From IMG/VR virus record IMGVR_UViG_3300044701_003472, positions 1 through 31,341 of that record: a DNA stretch of 31,341 bases; one strand, given 5' to 3'. Numbering within the stretch: the first letter of the stretch is position 1; each line of letters starts with the position of its first letter. This DNA is from a virus. Of this stretch, positions 6,712-14,887 are shown piece after piece. Under the pieces are notes generated by a model. The model was not told the origin of the DNA. It did no database searches and saw nothing but the letters and a program-made list of their open reading frames with translations. The position numbers and the translations under genes were made by a program.

Positions 6712-6962
6712 AATTCCCCCTCTGCCGGGACCCGCCCGGCGGTTTGTTTGTCGAGTCTTTCCAGCCGGTCGCTGGCGACGATTTCCGCCAGCCGTGCCAG
6801 CGGAATCCCCAGGGCCTTGGCCAGGCCCGGAAGGCGCGTGCGCGGTGGCAGCGATGCCCCGCGCTTCCACGCGGAAATCGTGGTCTGGCTCACGCCAAGC
6901 CGGGCCGCAATCTTGGCCTGCGGCCCGGTGAGCCGTTCGTTGAGGATTGCTGCCAGCGGCAT
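6702..6962 (-). CDS. XRE/Cro-type helix-turn-helix repressor
   Basis: The 86-residue protein contains a Cro/CI-type helix-turn-helix: LTGPQAKIAARLGVSQTTIS, then AWKRGASLPPRTRLPGLAKALG, about residues 11-53. It is a single DNA-binding domain plus a short tail, with no cleavable oligomerisation domain, so it is Cro-sized rather than CI-sized. Two identical palindromes (TAGCA-N4-TGCTA) lie immediately upstream, the nearer one 10 bp from the ATG, implying autoregulation. It is the first gene of the early operon and probably sets expression of RecT, SSB and replication genes. Confidence 0.88.
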   Translation of the reverse strand: MPLAAILNERLTGPQAKIAARLGVSQTTISAWKRGASLPPRTRLPGLAKALGIPLARLAEIVASDRLERLDKQTAGRVPAEGELCD

Positions 6963-6972
6963 GCCGGGACCC

Positions 6973-7020
6973 TAGCAAAACTGCTAAACGATCCAGGGCT
7001 GAAGTTTAGCAATTCTGCTA
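6973..7020. promoter_or_regulatory. Paired operators for the XRE repressor
   Basis: Two 14-bp palindromes of the form TAGCA-N4-TGCTA occupy 6973-6986 and 7007-7020, with centres 34 bp apart (about three helical turns). The nearer one lies just in front of the repressor's ribosome binding region. A weak minus-strand promoter candidate overlaps the farther site: GTGACA (7024-7029) and TAAACT (7003-7008) with a 15-bp spacer. Binding there would block both transcription and initiation. No divergent gene is present, so the sites serve the early operon. Confidence 0.72.
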
Positions 7021-7075
7021 ATGTGTCACACGGTAAAATGGCAATTGCAATTGCTTATGTTTTGTATAGGCGCGG

Positions 7076-8149
7076 TCAAAAAAGGTTGCCGTCAACGTCA
7101 GGTATCGAACCGGCAGCCACAGCGGCAATCGCATCGTCAGGTATCCTGCCATTATATAGCCACACGTTGTCGGCTGTGTATGGTCCACTGGCGCTCACGC
7201 CTCCACCGGCGGAATCGTAGACCACTCCAACCGTTGCGCTCGTCGGCTTGTCGCTGGCAAGGACTGTTTTTGAGCCAACGTAGGTTCCGTCTGCGTAAAC
7301 GCGCATCTCACGAGTTGAGGTGTTGAGAACTGCCGCAAGTGCAACTGACGCCCTGACCCCAGAAGTCACTAGAGTCGAAAACCCCTGGTTGCTACCACCG
7401 GCCACAATATTTCCAGTGTTATTGTACGGGTTTACACCGACGTAAACGGCCTTTGCAACTCCTAACTCGGCCAGCCTAACGAATCCCCCGGCACGGGTTG
7501 CGCCAGAAAATAAAGCGCCGAAAGATATAAAGTCACCCGGTGTTACCCCCGAGGAAGATCCTCGACCACTATATGGGCCGAACTGGAGGACGTTGCCAGA
7601 TAAGACAGAAAGCGGTATTGGTCCCAGCCCATCTAGAAGTTGGGCAGAAATCGGTGGATTCCCAACGACAATAGAATCGGCAGAATCTCCGGAAAAATCG
7701 TAAAACCCACCCCACAACAAAGGGTCCACAAGGCTTGGAATTATTGGCGGCTGATCCGCCACTTCCGGAACGCTAATCCGTAGGGTAATCGAAGTCACCA
7801 TCCGGCCATCGGGGAACAGTCGCTCCCCGCCCTGCTCGGTGGCGAAGGCCCACAAGACAATCGGATCGAACTCACGCCCGAGGTCGTCGGGATAGGTTAC
7901 GACCACCTGTTCGGGAGGACGGCCCACCAAGGACACGGCGGCAGGGTCGTAATCGAAAACGGCCTGCACGGTCCCGAGGTCACGTGTCTCGCCGGGCTTC
8001 TTGGCCTTCGCGCTTTCGGTCCCCAGGTGGGTGGTGTCGATGGTCTCGCGGCCCACTTCCGGAAGCGTCAATGCGATAAGATCCGCCTCGAATCCCGAGG
8101 CGGAGAACCGGATTTTTACACCTAGACCTTCGAGCGCCAGGGCGTTCAC
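7076..8149 (-). CDS. Second tail-tube domain fused to a lectin-like C-terminal domain
   Basis: From the GTG at 8149 (GTGA overlap) the protein has 357 residues. Residues ~1-130 are clearly paralogous to the tail tube protein at 19749-20159. Both share ALEGxG, ADLIxLTLPE, IDTTHLGT, a KKP turn and FDxDP in the same order. The remaining ~220 residues are a beta-rich module with features of a concanavalin/LamG-like fold: REMRVYADGTYVGSKTVL, then DNVWLYNGRIPDDAIAAVA near the end. The C-terminal DNA is visibly more A/T-rich than its surroundings, suggesting a swapped-in receptor-binding module. It is the last late gene before the early region. A tail-tip or decoration role is inferred. Confidence 0.75.
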   Translation of the reverse strand: MNALALEGLGVKIRFSASGFEADLIALTLPEVGRETIDTTHLGTESAKAKKPGETRDLGTVQAVFDYDPAAVSLVGRPPEQVVVTYPDDLGREFDPIVLWAFATEQGGERLFPDGRMVTSITLRISVPEVADQPPIIPSLVDPLLWGGFYDFSGDSADSIVVGNPPISAQLLDGLGPIPLSVLSGNVLQFGPYSGRGSSSGVTPGDFISFGALFSGATRAGGFVRLAELGVAKAVYVGVNPYNNTGNIVAGGSNQGFSTLVTSGVRASVALAAVLNTSTREMRVYADGTYVGSKTVLASDKPTSATVGVVYDSAGGGVSASGPYTADNVWLYNGRIPDDAIAAVAAGSIPDVDGNLF

Positions 8150-8469
8150 GCGGTGGCCTGGTCGCGTGCCACCTGCTGCTTGCGGACCCACGAATAAATC
8201 AGGGCCATGGCCTGACCTACCGTGGCGGTGGTGCCGGTGAGCGCGTCGGTGTTGGGGTCGCGCACGTCGAAGGTTTCGCTCGGGTCGAAGGTTGCGATTG
8301 GCAGGTTGCCAAGGTCGGCAAGGACAGCCTCGCCGGATGCGATCCGCACCACGTCCTGTTCGAGCACCTCGATTTGCGGAACGCTGTTGAGCGGGGTCCG
8401 GATCCCAATGAAGCGGCACCGGCGGCGCGTGTCGCCGGGGGTTTGCGTGGGGGCGTAATTGGTGGTCAT
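8146..8469 (-). CDS. Hypothetical tail-region protein
   Basis: This 107-residue protein follows a fibre gene (ATGA overlap) and precedes the tail-tube/lectin protein (GTGA overlap). It looks mixed alpha/beta: RRCRFIGIRTPLNSVPQIEVLEQDVVRI in the first half and TVGQAMALIYSWVRKQQVA as a C-terminal helix. I do not recognise the family. Close coupling to fibre genes suggests an adsorption-apparatus component or a fibre assembly factor. Confidence 0.6.
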   Translation of the reverse strand: MTTNYAPTQTPGDTRRRCRFIGIRTPLNSVPQIEVLEQDVVRIASGEAVLADLGNLPIATFDPSETFDVRDPNTDALTGTTATVGQAMALIYSWVRKQQVARDQATA

Positions 8470-9497
8470 TGGGCAAGTCCCAGATTGATAAGGATTGTTC
8501 GCAGCGAATTAGCCAGCGTCTGCGTGGTGGCGGCGTCGGTTGCCGCTGCCGCTGCCGTGGCACGAGCCACGGGGGCCACGCCATAGAAGCCGATTCCGGT
8601 GCCGTTCCACGTTACCCGATCAAGCCACGTAATGGGGTTCCCGGCGGTGCCAGACGCAGCGGCCCGCAAGTAGTGGTCGCCGCTGCTGGAGTTGAGCCAC
8701 AACTGACCAGCGTACCCGGTCTTGAGGTAATTCCCCGTGCTCGCGTCGGTCGAGTTTTGCGAAAGGTACGTCGAGTTCACATCGCAGTTGAGGTTCGTTG
8801 CATCCGACATCCGGAGCTTGTATCCGCCTTGCCAGATCGACCCGTCAGAAATACGCAGGCTGCCGCCTACCCGCAGGAATTCACTTCCACCGGGATCTGT
8901 GCCGAAATAGGCCGCACCGTTGACGCACGTCAGCACGCGACTGCCGCCGGTGGCACCGACACCCAGGACTATTTCACCGCTCGCCGAATCGCTCACCAAG
9001 CGGATGGGCCTCTGTGAATACAGCACGGCGGATTCCGCCACCACCAGGCCATATCCGCCAAACGACGATCCAGGAACAAGGAGTTCCAGGCTGTAACTCC
9101 CGCTGTTCCGGTCGTTGCGGATCGACAGGGCCGCGTTGGCGTTGCTGGCATCCGTCTGGCGGATGGTCTGGGTGCCGGATGCCGTGGTGAAACTGTTGGC
9201 CCCAGTCCATGCATTCGCCGCCCCAAACAAATCGAACCACGCAGGAGCCGCCGCCCCGTTGGCCTGTAAAAACCGCCCCGCAGCACCTGCCGCAAGGGTC
9301 GTTACCTGTGTGCCGCTGGCTCCGTAAAGCAACGCGCCAACGGAGAGGCCGGACAGGACGATGGTGTCCTGGACCTTGCGGATAGCATCGGCCATTTGCT
9401 GGTGCGCGTCGGTGTGCGTTGGCATCGATCCGCCAAGGGTGGCGGAGCCGGACGGGACGGTGAAGGTGTCGGAGCTGGAGGGGTAGGAGCTGGGCAT
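8466..9497 (-). CDS. Tail fibre-type structural protein
   Basis: This 343-residue protein has an N-terminal segment (TFTVPSGSATLGG, HTDAHQQMADAIRKVQDTIV) typical of fibre attachment regions. The long body is rich in Gly, Ser, Ala, Asn and Thr, with beta-like repeats such as FLRVGGSLRISDG and GQLWLNSSSGDHYLRAAA. The C-terminal helix (TTQTLANSLRTILINLGL) is a plausible trimerisation end. The family is not named, but composition and position next to a glycine-rich fibre support a role in host attachment. Confidence 0.72.
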   Translation of the reverse strand: MPSSYPSSSDTFTVPSGSATLGGSMPTHTDAHQQMADAIRKVQDTIVLSGLSVGALLYGASGTQVTTLAAGAAGRFLQANGAAAPAWFDLFGAANAWTGANSFTTASGTQTIRQTDASNANAALSIRNDRNSGSYSLELLVPGSSFGGYGLVVAESAVLYSQRPIRLVSDSASGEIVLGVGATGGSRVLTCVNGAAYFGTDPGGSEFLRVGGSLRISDGSIWQGGYKLRMSDATNLNCDVNSTYLSQNSTDASTGNYLKTGYAGQLWLNSSSGDHYLRAAASGTAGNPITWLDRVTWNGTGIGFYGVAPVARATAAAAATDAATTQTLANSLRTILINLGLAQ

Positions 9498-9506
9498 GGG
9501 TTGGCC

Positions 9507-10319
9507 TTAGAATCGGATGCGGGCGAAGCCTGGAGCGCCATCTCCGCCGTCTGGCGCGGAGCCGTTGCCGCCAATGCCACCGGCACCAATCGTCACCGTG
9601 ATGGTTTCGCCAGGAGTCACTGAATACCTGCGCGACACGCCTCCACCTCCTCCACCTCCTCCACCTCCCGCCCCCGAGGTCGCACTGGCATTACCGCCTC
9701 CGCCTCCGCCGCCGTAGCCGGATCCATCTCCACTCGCCCCCCCTCCGATGCCGGCGTTTCCGCAGCCGGGCAAGGTGACTGCGCCTGCTGTGCCGTTGCT
9801 CGCTGTGCCAAAAAGAGAAGCCCCGCCACCGCCACCGGCGGTATCGTCGCCGCCGCTCACGCTGCCGCCGCCGCCGCCGGTCCCGGAGGGGCCGGTCCCT
9901 CCGCTTCCTCCGGCTCCGCCGTTCACGGCCCCCTCCAAACCAGCTCCACCGCCTCCGCACGAAGCCAGAGACCCTGATACACTACCGGAAACCGTCGTTG
10001 GGGATCCGGCTGTTCCGTCCACTCCACCGGTCCCGCTAAATCCAGTGCCGCTGCCGCCGCCACCGCCACCACCAACACCCTCGACTTCAATCAACGTCAC
10101 CCCCGCCGGAACCACAAAAGTGTACGGCCCCGGAGCCGCCCCGCTCACGGTCGGAAACGCCCCCGCCGTCGTCGCAGCCGTGCGAGTGAAGAAGCACTCG
10201 CCGTGTGCCGTCGCGCCGTTGTACGCTTGATTCGCGTTCTCCACGAGCTGCGCGTATTCCTCGAAGGAAATGGCCTTTCCGACTGTGTAATCGGCGGGAT
10301 CAAGATAGACGTAGGGCAT
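9507..10319 (-). CDS. Glycine-rich tail fibre/adhesin protein
   Basis: In this 270-residue protein the first ~75 residues form an ordered attachment part (MPYVYLDPADYTVGKAISFEEYAQLVENANQAY is the start). Residues ~75-250 contain long poly-glycine runs separated by short Ser/Thr/Ala segments. The C-terminus (ETITVTIGAGGIGGNG, then GAPGFARIRF) matches the end of glycine-rich phage proteins. In adhesins such as phage S16 gp38, glycine runs fold as packed polyglycine-II helices that display variable receptor loops. By analogy this protein may be a receptor-binding tip. The reverse strand of this region shows long proline-rich frames that are artefacts of composition. Confidence 0.75.
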   Translation of the reverse strand: MPYVYLDPADYTVGKAISFEEYAQLVENANQAYNGATAHGECFFTRTAATTAGAFPTVSGAAPGPYTFVVPAGVTLIEVEGVGGGGGGGSGTGFSGTGGVDGTAGSPTTVSGSVSGSLASCGGGGAGLEGAVNGGAGGSGGTGPSGTGGGGGSVSGGDDTAGGGGGASLFGTASNGTAGAVTLPGCGNAGIGGGASGDGSGYGGGGGGGNASATSGAGGGGGGGGGGVSRRYSVTPGETITVTIGAGGIGGNGSAPDGGDGAPGFARIRF

Positions 10320-10324
10320 GGAAA

Positions 10325-12121
10325 TTATCCAAGGACGTAAGGTGGATCATCGACACCGAAAGGCCCGCCGCCAGCCGGAGCGAGGAACCAGCCGGGGTCG
10401 CGCTGGGAAGCGGTGGCGGACGGGTAGTCCGGCAGGCCAACGGGGCACAGGTGGATGAACCTCCCCCCGCTGGTCTGTCGGTCAAGGGTGTACCGATAGG
10501 CGCTGCCCTCGCGCACCGGCTCGCGCTTGATGACCAGCCCGCGCACGGTCTGCACCTGGCCCCGGCGGTCCACGAGGTCGCGGGATTGCAGGGCCACCAC
10601 CTCGCCAATCTGAACGTAGGCGTCCTTCGCGGACACCTCCACGTCGATGGTCCGTCGCCCGTCGCGCAATTGCGAGGTGACGAGCCACGAGGCGCGGAGA
10701 GCAAGGCTGGCCTGGTTTGCCGACAGCCAGCGCGAGGTGAGGACCTTCACCTTTGGAGAGCCGTATTGCGTGGCCTCTTCGCCCTGGGGCAGGCCAACCA
10801 CGCGCACGCGGTAGGACCCCAATTCCTTGGCGTCCTTTGTCGGGTCGCGGAGTTCAATGGCCACGTCACACCGGCTCACACGTTCGGTCGGTTCGGTGCG
10901 CGATGCCGTGCGCGAGAGCAGGTGGAAGCGGTCCGTCCAGGTGGCCACCGCCGCCACGCTGGGGCGGACGGCCTTGAACTTGACGAGGTTTGTCTGGTCG
11001 TCCCACCAGAGGATGGAACCGCTGGCTTCAAGTAATTCCTGAACCAGGTCCATGACTTTCGCCGGTGCGCTCACCACGCCGGAAAGATCGTAGAGCGTGA
11101 GGTATGCCGCCTGTTCCGCCGCCCACCCGGCGAGGTCGAGCAGGGCCGCATCAATTCCGCCGTAGGTGGTGAGCAGGTCCTCCAGGATCTCCACCAACGG
11201 CGTGGCGGTGTACGAGAGGCACACCTGCACGGCGTCGTCTGTGAAGTGCGCTTCCGCCGTCGTGCGCTGTTGCCCGCGCACCAGGGTCAGGGCAGTGCCC
11301 GACCGGGTGAAACTCACAATTTCATCGCCGATTCTGGCAAGTCCGCTGGTCGGGTAATCGGCGGCGGCGGTGGCGCTAGACAGTGTGGCGGCGGTAGCTA
11401 CGTCGGTGATGTCCGCTGCGAGGGTCCCGCCGCTGGCCTTGGGGGCCTCGGTGTCCTTGAGATTCAGCAATTGCAGCGGACCCACCGCCGTCAGCGTCAC
11501 CTTGCCGTCGTTCGGCCCCTGGATGTCGCGGACGCGAAAGTAATGCACGAGCGTGTCTGCCGGGTGCCAGACGCCATCCGTTGCCCACCCTTCGATGATG
11601 CGGATTGGCCGGTTTTCCCACCAGGGATTTCTGGCCAGGAGCTTGCTCCAGAAGGTGCCAGCCGACAGGTCAAGCCCGGTGCGGCTCGCGTCACCGGAGA
11701 ACGGATCTTCCTCGCGGGCGTCGTTGTCCACGAAGTCCCCGAAGGCGACGGTTGCGCTGCCGAAGTACCCGAGGCCACGACCGACGCGCACTTCCTCGCC
11801 GCCCATCCGCACGGACTGGACGCAAGGGATGGCCCCCAATTCCGGCAGGGCCTTGACGTTGGCCGATTGCCAGCGGCGGGTCTTCGTCACCGCCGGAAGC
11901 GTGCCCTGGTCCGTCGTCGCTGGCGTGCGGTAGCACAGCGACCCGTCGGGGTTGGTGGCGGTCACGCTGCCATCGTCGATCCAATCAAGGTCTACTTCGA
12001 CAACCACACACGGCGTGCGTTTCCCTCGCGCTGCGTGGGTGGCCCATCCGGCGGAAAAGGTCTGGTTCCACTGTGCAATCGTGGAATCCCAGGTGATGCC
12101 AAGATCGTTCCAGGTGGTCAA
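10325..12121 (-). CDS. Tail hub/baseplate-type protein
   Basis: The 598-residue protein starts with TTG in a TTGA overlap with the previous gene, preceded by GGAGG at a good distance. The N-terminus (TTWNDLGITWDSTIAQWNQ) is followed by a beta-rich region and a segment RIGDEIVSFTRSGTALTLVRGQ seen in tail-tip proteins. Then come alpha/beta parts with EILEDLLTTYGGI and a late domain near DVEVSAKDAYVQIGEVVALQS. It is by far the largest protein after the tape measure and occupies the slot of the tail-tip hub. It is probably the central tail protein carrying fibres. Exact homology to lambda J or L is not established here. Confidence 0.72.
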   Translation of the reverse strand: MTTWNDLGITWDSTIAQWNQTFSAGWATHAARGKRTPCVVVEVDLDWIDDGSVTATNPDGSLCYRTPATTDQGTLPAVTKTRRWQSANVKALPELGAIPCVQSVRMGGEEVRVGRGLGYFGSATVAFGDFVDNDAREEDPFSGDASRTGLDLSAGTFWSKLLARNPWWENRPIRIIEGWATDGVWHPADTLVHYFRVRDIQGPNDGKVTLTAVGPLQLLNLKDTEAPKASGGTLAADITDVATAATLSSATAAADYPTSGLARIGDEIVSFTRSGTALTLVRGQQRTTAEAHFTDDAVQVCLSYTATPLVEILEDLLTTYGGIDAALLDLAGWAAEQAAYLTLYDLSGVVSAPAKVMDLVQELLEASGSILWWDDQTNLVKFKAVRPSVAAVATWTDRFHLLSRTASRTEPTERVSRCDVAIELRDPTKDAKELGSYRVRVVGLPQGEEATQYGSPKVKVLTSRWLSANQASLALRASWLVTSQLRDGRRTIDVEVSAKDAYVQIGEVVALQSRDLVDRRGQVQTVRGLVIKREPVREGSAYRYTLDRQTSGGRFIHLCPVGLPDYPSATASQRDPGWFLAPAGGGPFGVDDPPYVLG

Positions 12122-12885
12122 GGCGTGAGCCTCCGATCATAGCCGGTGTCAGCGTCGAACTGCACCGACACATCACACAGGCCACGCTGGGAGAAGCCGG
12201 TCGTGCCGAACTTGGCATTGGAGCACAGGCACGCCGATCCGCTCCATTCGTCCTTGTTCCAATTCAACAGGAAGGGCCGCGTTGAGCAGGTACGAAGAAA
12301 CGGCAGCCAGGTGTCGCGGACCCACGAGGCTTCAACGGCCTTGATGTCCAACGACAGCTCCGCATCCCACAACTCCACGGCGGTCCCGAGGAACACGCCG
12401 CCCCGGCTGATCTCTGGCGTGGTCCTGGCCCGCTGGGCAAGCATCGGATCGGTCCACCCGCCAGCGATTCCCTCGGGCAGGATCATGTCCTGGCCCACGA
12501 AAATCACCGAAGCGAAGGCCAGGGAATCAAACCGGAAACGGACCTTGGTGGTGCTCACCGCGTCGCCAGTCAGGTAGATCACCGCGCCACCGGCCACGGC
12601 CTCAGTGGTGGCGAACTCGACCCAGGCCGCTCCGTTCCAGGTGTCCATGGCCACGGTGTCCAGGCAGTCATGACCGGCCACGGCAAAGCAGGTGACGGTC
12701 TTGGTTGCGCCGAAGTCCGCTTCGAGCGTCCACGGTGCCGCCCCGGTGGGTCGCCAAAAGGTCCAGGGCGTCCAGTCCGTGAGGTTCACCGTGCCGCCGC
12801 CGGACACGGTGGTTGCCGGGTTCGCCGTGAGCGTGGCCGTGGCCATCAAGTTGTCCCACGCGATGCGCGGAAGGGCATCAGGCAC
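12118..12885 (-). CDS. Distal tail protein with discoidin-like carbohydrate-binding region
   Basis: The true start is the GTG at 12885, which overlaps the tape measure stop and follows GAGG. A longer upstream reading is a shadow of the tape measure. The 255-residue product includes TVNLTDWTPWTFWRPTGAAPWTLEADFGATKTVTCFAVAGHD and later WNGAAWVEF, a pattern like F5/8 type C (discoidin) sugar-binding folds in tail proteins. The C-terminal part (VRDTWLPFLRTCSTRPFLLNW) resembles distal tail components. Its position between tape measure and hub fits a distal tail protein. Confidence 0.7.
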   Translation of the reverse strand: MPDALPRIAWDNLMATATLTANPATTVSGGGTVNLTDWTPWTFWRPTGAAPWTLEADFGATKTVTCFAVAGHDCLDTVAMDTWNGAAWVEFATTEAVAGGAVIYLTGDAVSTTKVRFRFDSLAFASVIFVGQDMILPEGIAGGWTDPMLAQRARTTPEISRGGVFLGTAVELWDAELSLDIKAVEASWVRDTWLPFLRTCSTRPFLLNWNKDEWSGSACLCSNAKFGTTGFSQRGLCDVSVQFDADTGYDRRLTP

Positions 12886-14884
12886 GGCGTACCTCGTCGA
12901 TAATATAGCCCTTCTCCTTGGCCTCGCGGAAGATCCTGGCCAGGGATTCGGGGGAGAAGTAATCGCCTTGGAGAACGAGCGTCTGCGACGGCTGCGCCGG
13001 GGCCGCCGGGCCGATGGACGAGCCGGGGCCGCCGATGTTGGGCGAGCCGCCGCCGCCGATTGAGTTCTTGCCGACGTTGTTGATCTGCACAACGCCTGCC
13101 GCAATTGCAGCGGCGGCAGCGGCAGCGCCAAGGGCCGGGCCAACGATGGGGATACCGGCCAGCGCAGAATACGAGGCCATGGCCGCGCTTGCTGTGTCGG
13201 TTGCAATCTTTGTTTTCGCGGCTGCTTCGCCGATTGCCCTAGCTCTTTTGCTGTGGCTCTGTTGCAGCACGGAAAGATTGTTCATGAACTTGCCATATTC
13301 TTGGGCAAGTAGCTGCTCGCGCTCTTTTTTCCTTCGGGCTTCCTCCTCTGCGTTTTCTATTTTTTTCCGGATTGCCTCTTCGTCGATTGCTACGATTTTA
13401 TTGGCCGTATTTTGCGCGTCCGTCACCTCCGCAGCCCGTGCCTCGGCACGAGACTGGGAAGCGGCCTGAGCAGCGTCAACGGCGGCTGCAACGCGATCCG
13501 ATGGAAGTGCGCCGTCTACAATCGCCGCAATCGCCGCAGATTCCTCGGCGGCCAGATCGCGGAAACCAGCGGCGGTGCCAGCAAGGAACTGGCTCCCCTC
13601 GGCTTGGTATCCGCTGAAAAGCGTGCGATACGACTCCATGGCCTTGGCGGAAGATGCCGACAGCCCCTTCATGGATTCGTCGAAATCCTTCCGGGCGGTG
13701 GCCCCCATGTCTCCCACCGCCACCTGCACGGCATTGGCGGCGGAGAGCATCGCCGTGCCCGCCTCAATGTCGAACCGCATGACGGCCTCGCTGGTCATGC
13801 GAAGCAGCGAGGCCAACTGTCCGCCAACGAACTCGACGAAATCGTAAACTGGGATTTTTGCCCCAGTCCATCCAACCTTGAGAACAGAGAAGAGGACATC
13901 AGCCCCGGCCTTGATGGCGTCCCATGCGCGGCCAAGGTAGACACCGATGGTCTGCGCGACCTTGACCACGGTGTTGCCGGTCTGGAGCCACGTTTCTGCG
14001 TACCAATAGACACCGACCCGCAGGCTGCGGAAAACCACCTCCAACCCTGACCACGCATCGGCCAGGAAGCCCACGATCTTGACCCCCCAACTGATGACGG
14101 AATCCATAACCGTCCCGAAGCCACCAGTTTCCTTGCTGGCGTTAACCAGGTACTCGGAAATCAGGTTGATGATCGGGGCCAGTTTCACGGCGGCGACGTT
14201 AAACGCACCCTCCATGACCATCTGGATGCGGGCGAAGGACCTGTTCGATTCCTCCACCTTGGCCGCATCCACGCGGGACAGGGCGAGGCCCAACTTGCTG
14301 GCCTCGTCTCCGGCCTTCGCAAGGTCCTTGCTGCCGATGGCCAGGGCGTTGACCATCTTTGCGCCCTCGTCGCCCAAGAGGGCCACGGCTGCGGCGGTGC
14401 GTTGGGCGGGTGACTCAAGCCCCTTGATGGCGTCGGAAATTGCCGCGAATTGTTTATCGGCGGACATGCCGGAAAGGTCACTGACCGACAGCCCGAGGGA
14501 CTGGAAAGCCGCTTCGGCCTGCTTGTTTCCGGCGGCGGCTTGACCGACCTTCACGGATAACTTGGTCATCGCCTGTTCAAGCTGCTCCGTCTCGACCCCG
14601 GCATCTTTCGCAGCCAGGCGCATCCCCGCCAGGGATTGCGTGGTGACACCAAGGCGGTCAGCGGACTTGGCCAGGGCGTCGATCCGCTCCGACGCCCGCG
14701 CAACGCCAGCGGTCAGGCCCGCGACGGAGAGGCCAGCACTGATCGCCCCGAGCGGGGACAGCATCGAACTCTTGAGCTTGTTGCCAAACACCTCAGCCGA
14801 CTTGATCGCGGATTGCGTCGAGCGACGGAATGCGCCCGTCGTCAGGGTGAGCGCAACGTTGAGCCGGGTGAGGGTCGAGGACAT
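12878..14884 (-). CDS. Tape measure protein
   Basis: The protein fixes tail length and probably exits into the cell envelope during infection. The 668 residues begin MSSTLTRLNVALTLTTGAF, followed by the tape measure pattern LAKSADRLGVTTQSLAGMRLAAKDAGV and SLGLSVSDLSGMSADKQF. A long helical body has hydrophobic segments around VMDSVISWGVKIVGFLADAW. A coiled coil near EEAIRKKIENAEEEARRKKE precedes an alanine-rich hydrophobic region (AGIPIVGPALGAAAAAAAIAAG). The length is short to medium for siphoviruses. At roughly 0.15 nm per residue the tail would be about 100 nm, an estimate only. Confidence 0.92.
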   Translation of the reverse strand: MSSTLTRLNVALTLTTGAFRRSTQSAIKSAEVFGNKLKSSMLSPLGAISAGLSVAGLTAGVARASERIDALAKSADRLGVTTQSLAGMRLAAKDAGVETEQLEQAMTKLSVKVGQAAAGNKQAEAAFQSLGLSVSDLSGMSADKQFAAISDAIKGLESPAQRTAAAVALLGDEGAKMVNALAIGSKDLAKAGDEASKLGLALSRVDAAKVEESNRSFARIQMVMEGAFNVAAVKLAPIINLISEYLVNASKETGGFGTVMDSVISWGVKIVGFLADAWSGLEVVFRSLRVGVYWYAETWLQTGNTVVKVAQTIGVYLGRAWDAIKAGADVLFSVLKVGWTGAKIPVYDFVEFVGGQLASLLRMTSEAVMRFDIEAGTAMLSAANAVQVAVGDMGATARKDFDESMKGLSASSAKAMESYRTLFSGYQAEGSQFLAGTAAGFRDLAAEESAAIAAIVDGALPSDRVAAAVDAAQAASQSRAEARAAEVTDAQNTANKIVAIDEEAIRKKIENAEEEARRKKEREQLLAQEYGKFMNNLSVLQQSHSKRARAIGEAAAKTKIATDTASAAMASYSALAGIPIVGPALGAAAAAAAIAAGVVQINNVGKNSIGGGGSPNIGGPGSSIGPAAPAQPSQTLVLQGDYFSPESLARIFREAKEKGYIIDEVRRA

Positions 14885-14887
14885 GGA

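Noticed and set aside
9748-10230. Proline-rich plus-strand frame
   Set aside because: It is the reverse complement of the glycine-rich fibre gene (Gly codons read as Pro on the other strand).
12885-13206. N-terminal extension of the distal tail protein
   Set aside because: The extension is Arg/Pro/Ser-rich noise in another frame of the tape measure gene. The GTG at 12885 has a ribosome binding site and the usual overlap.
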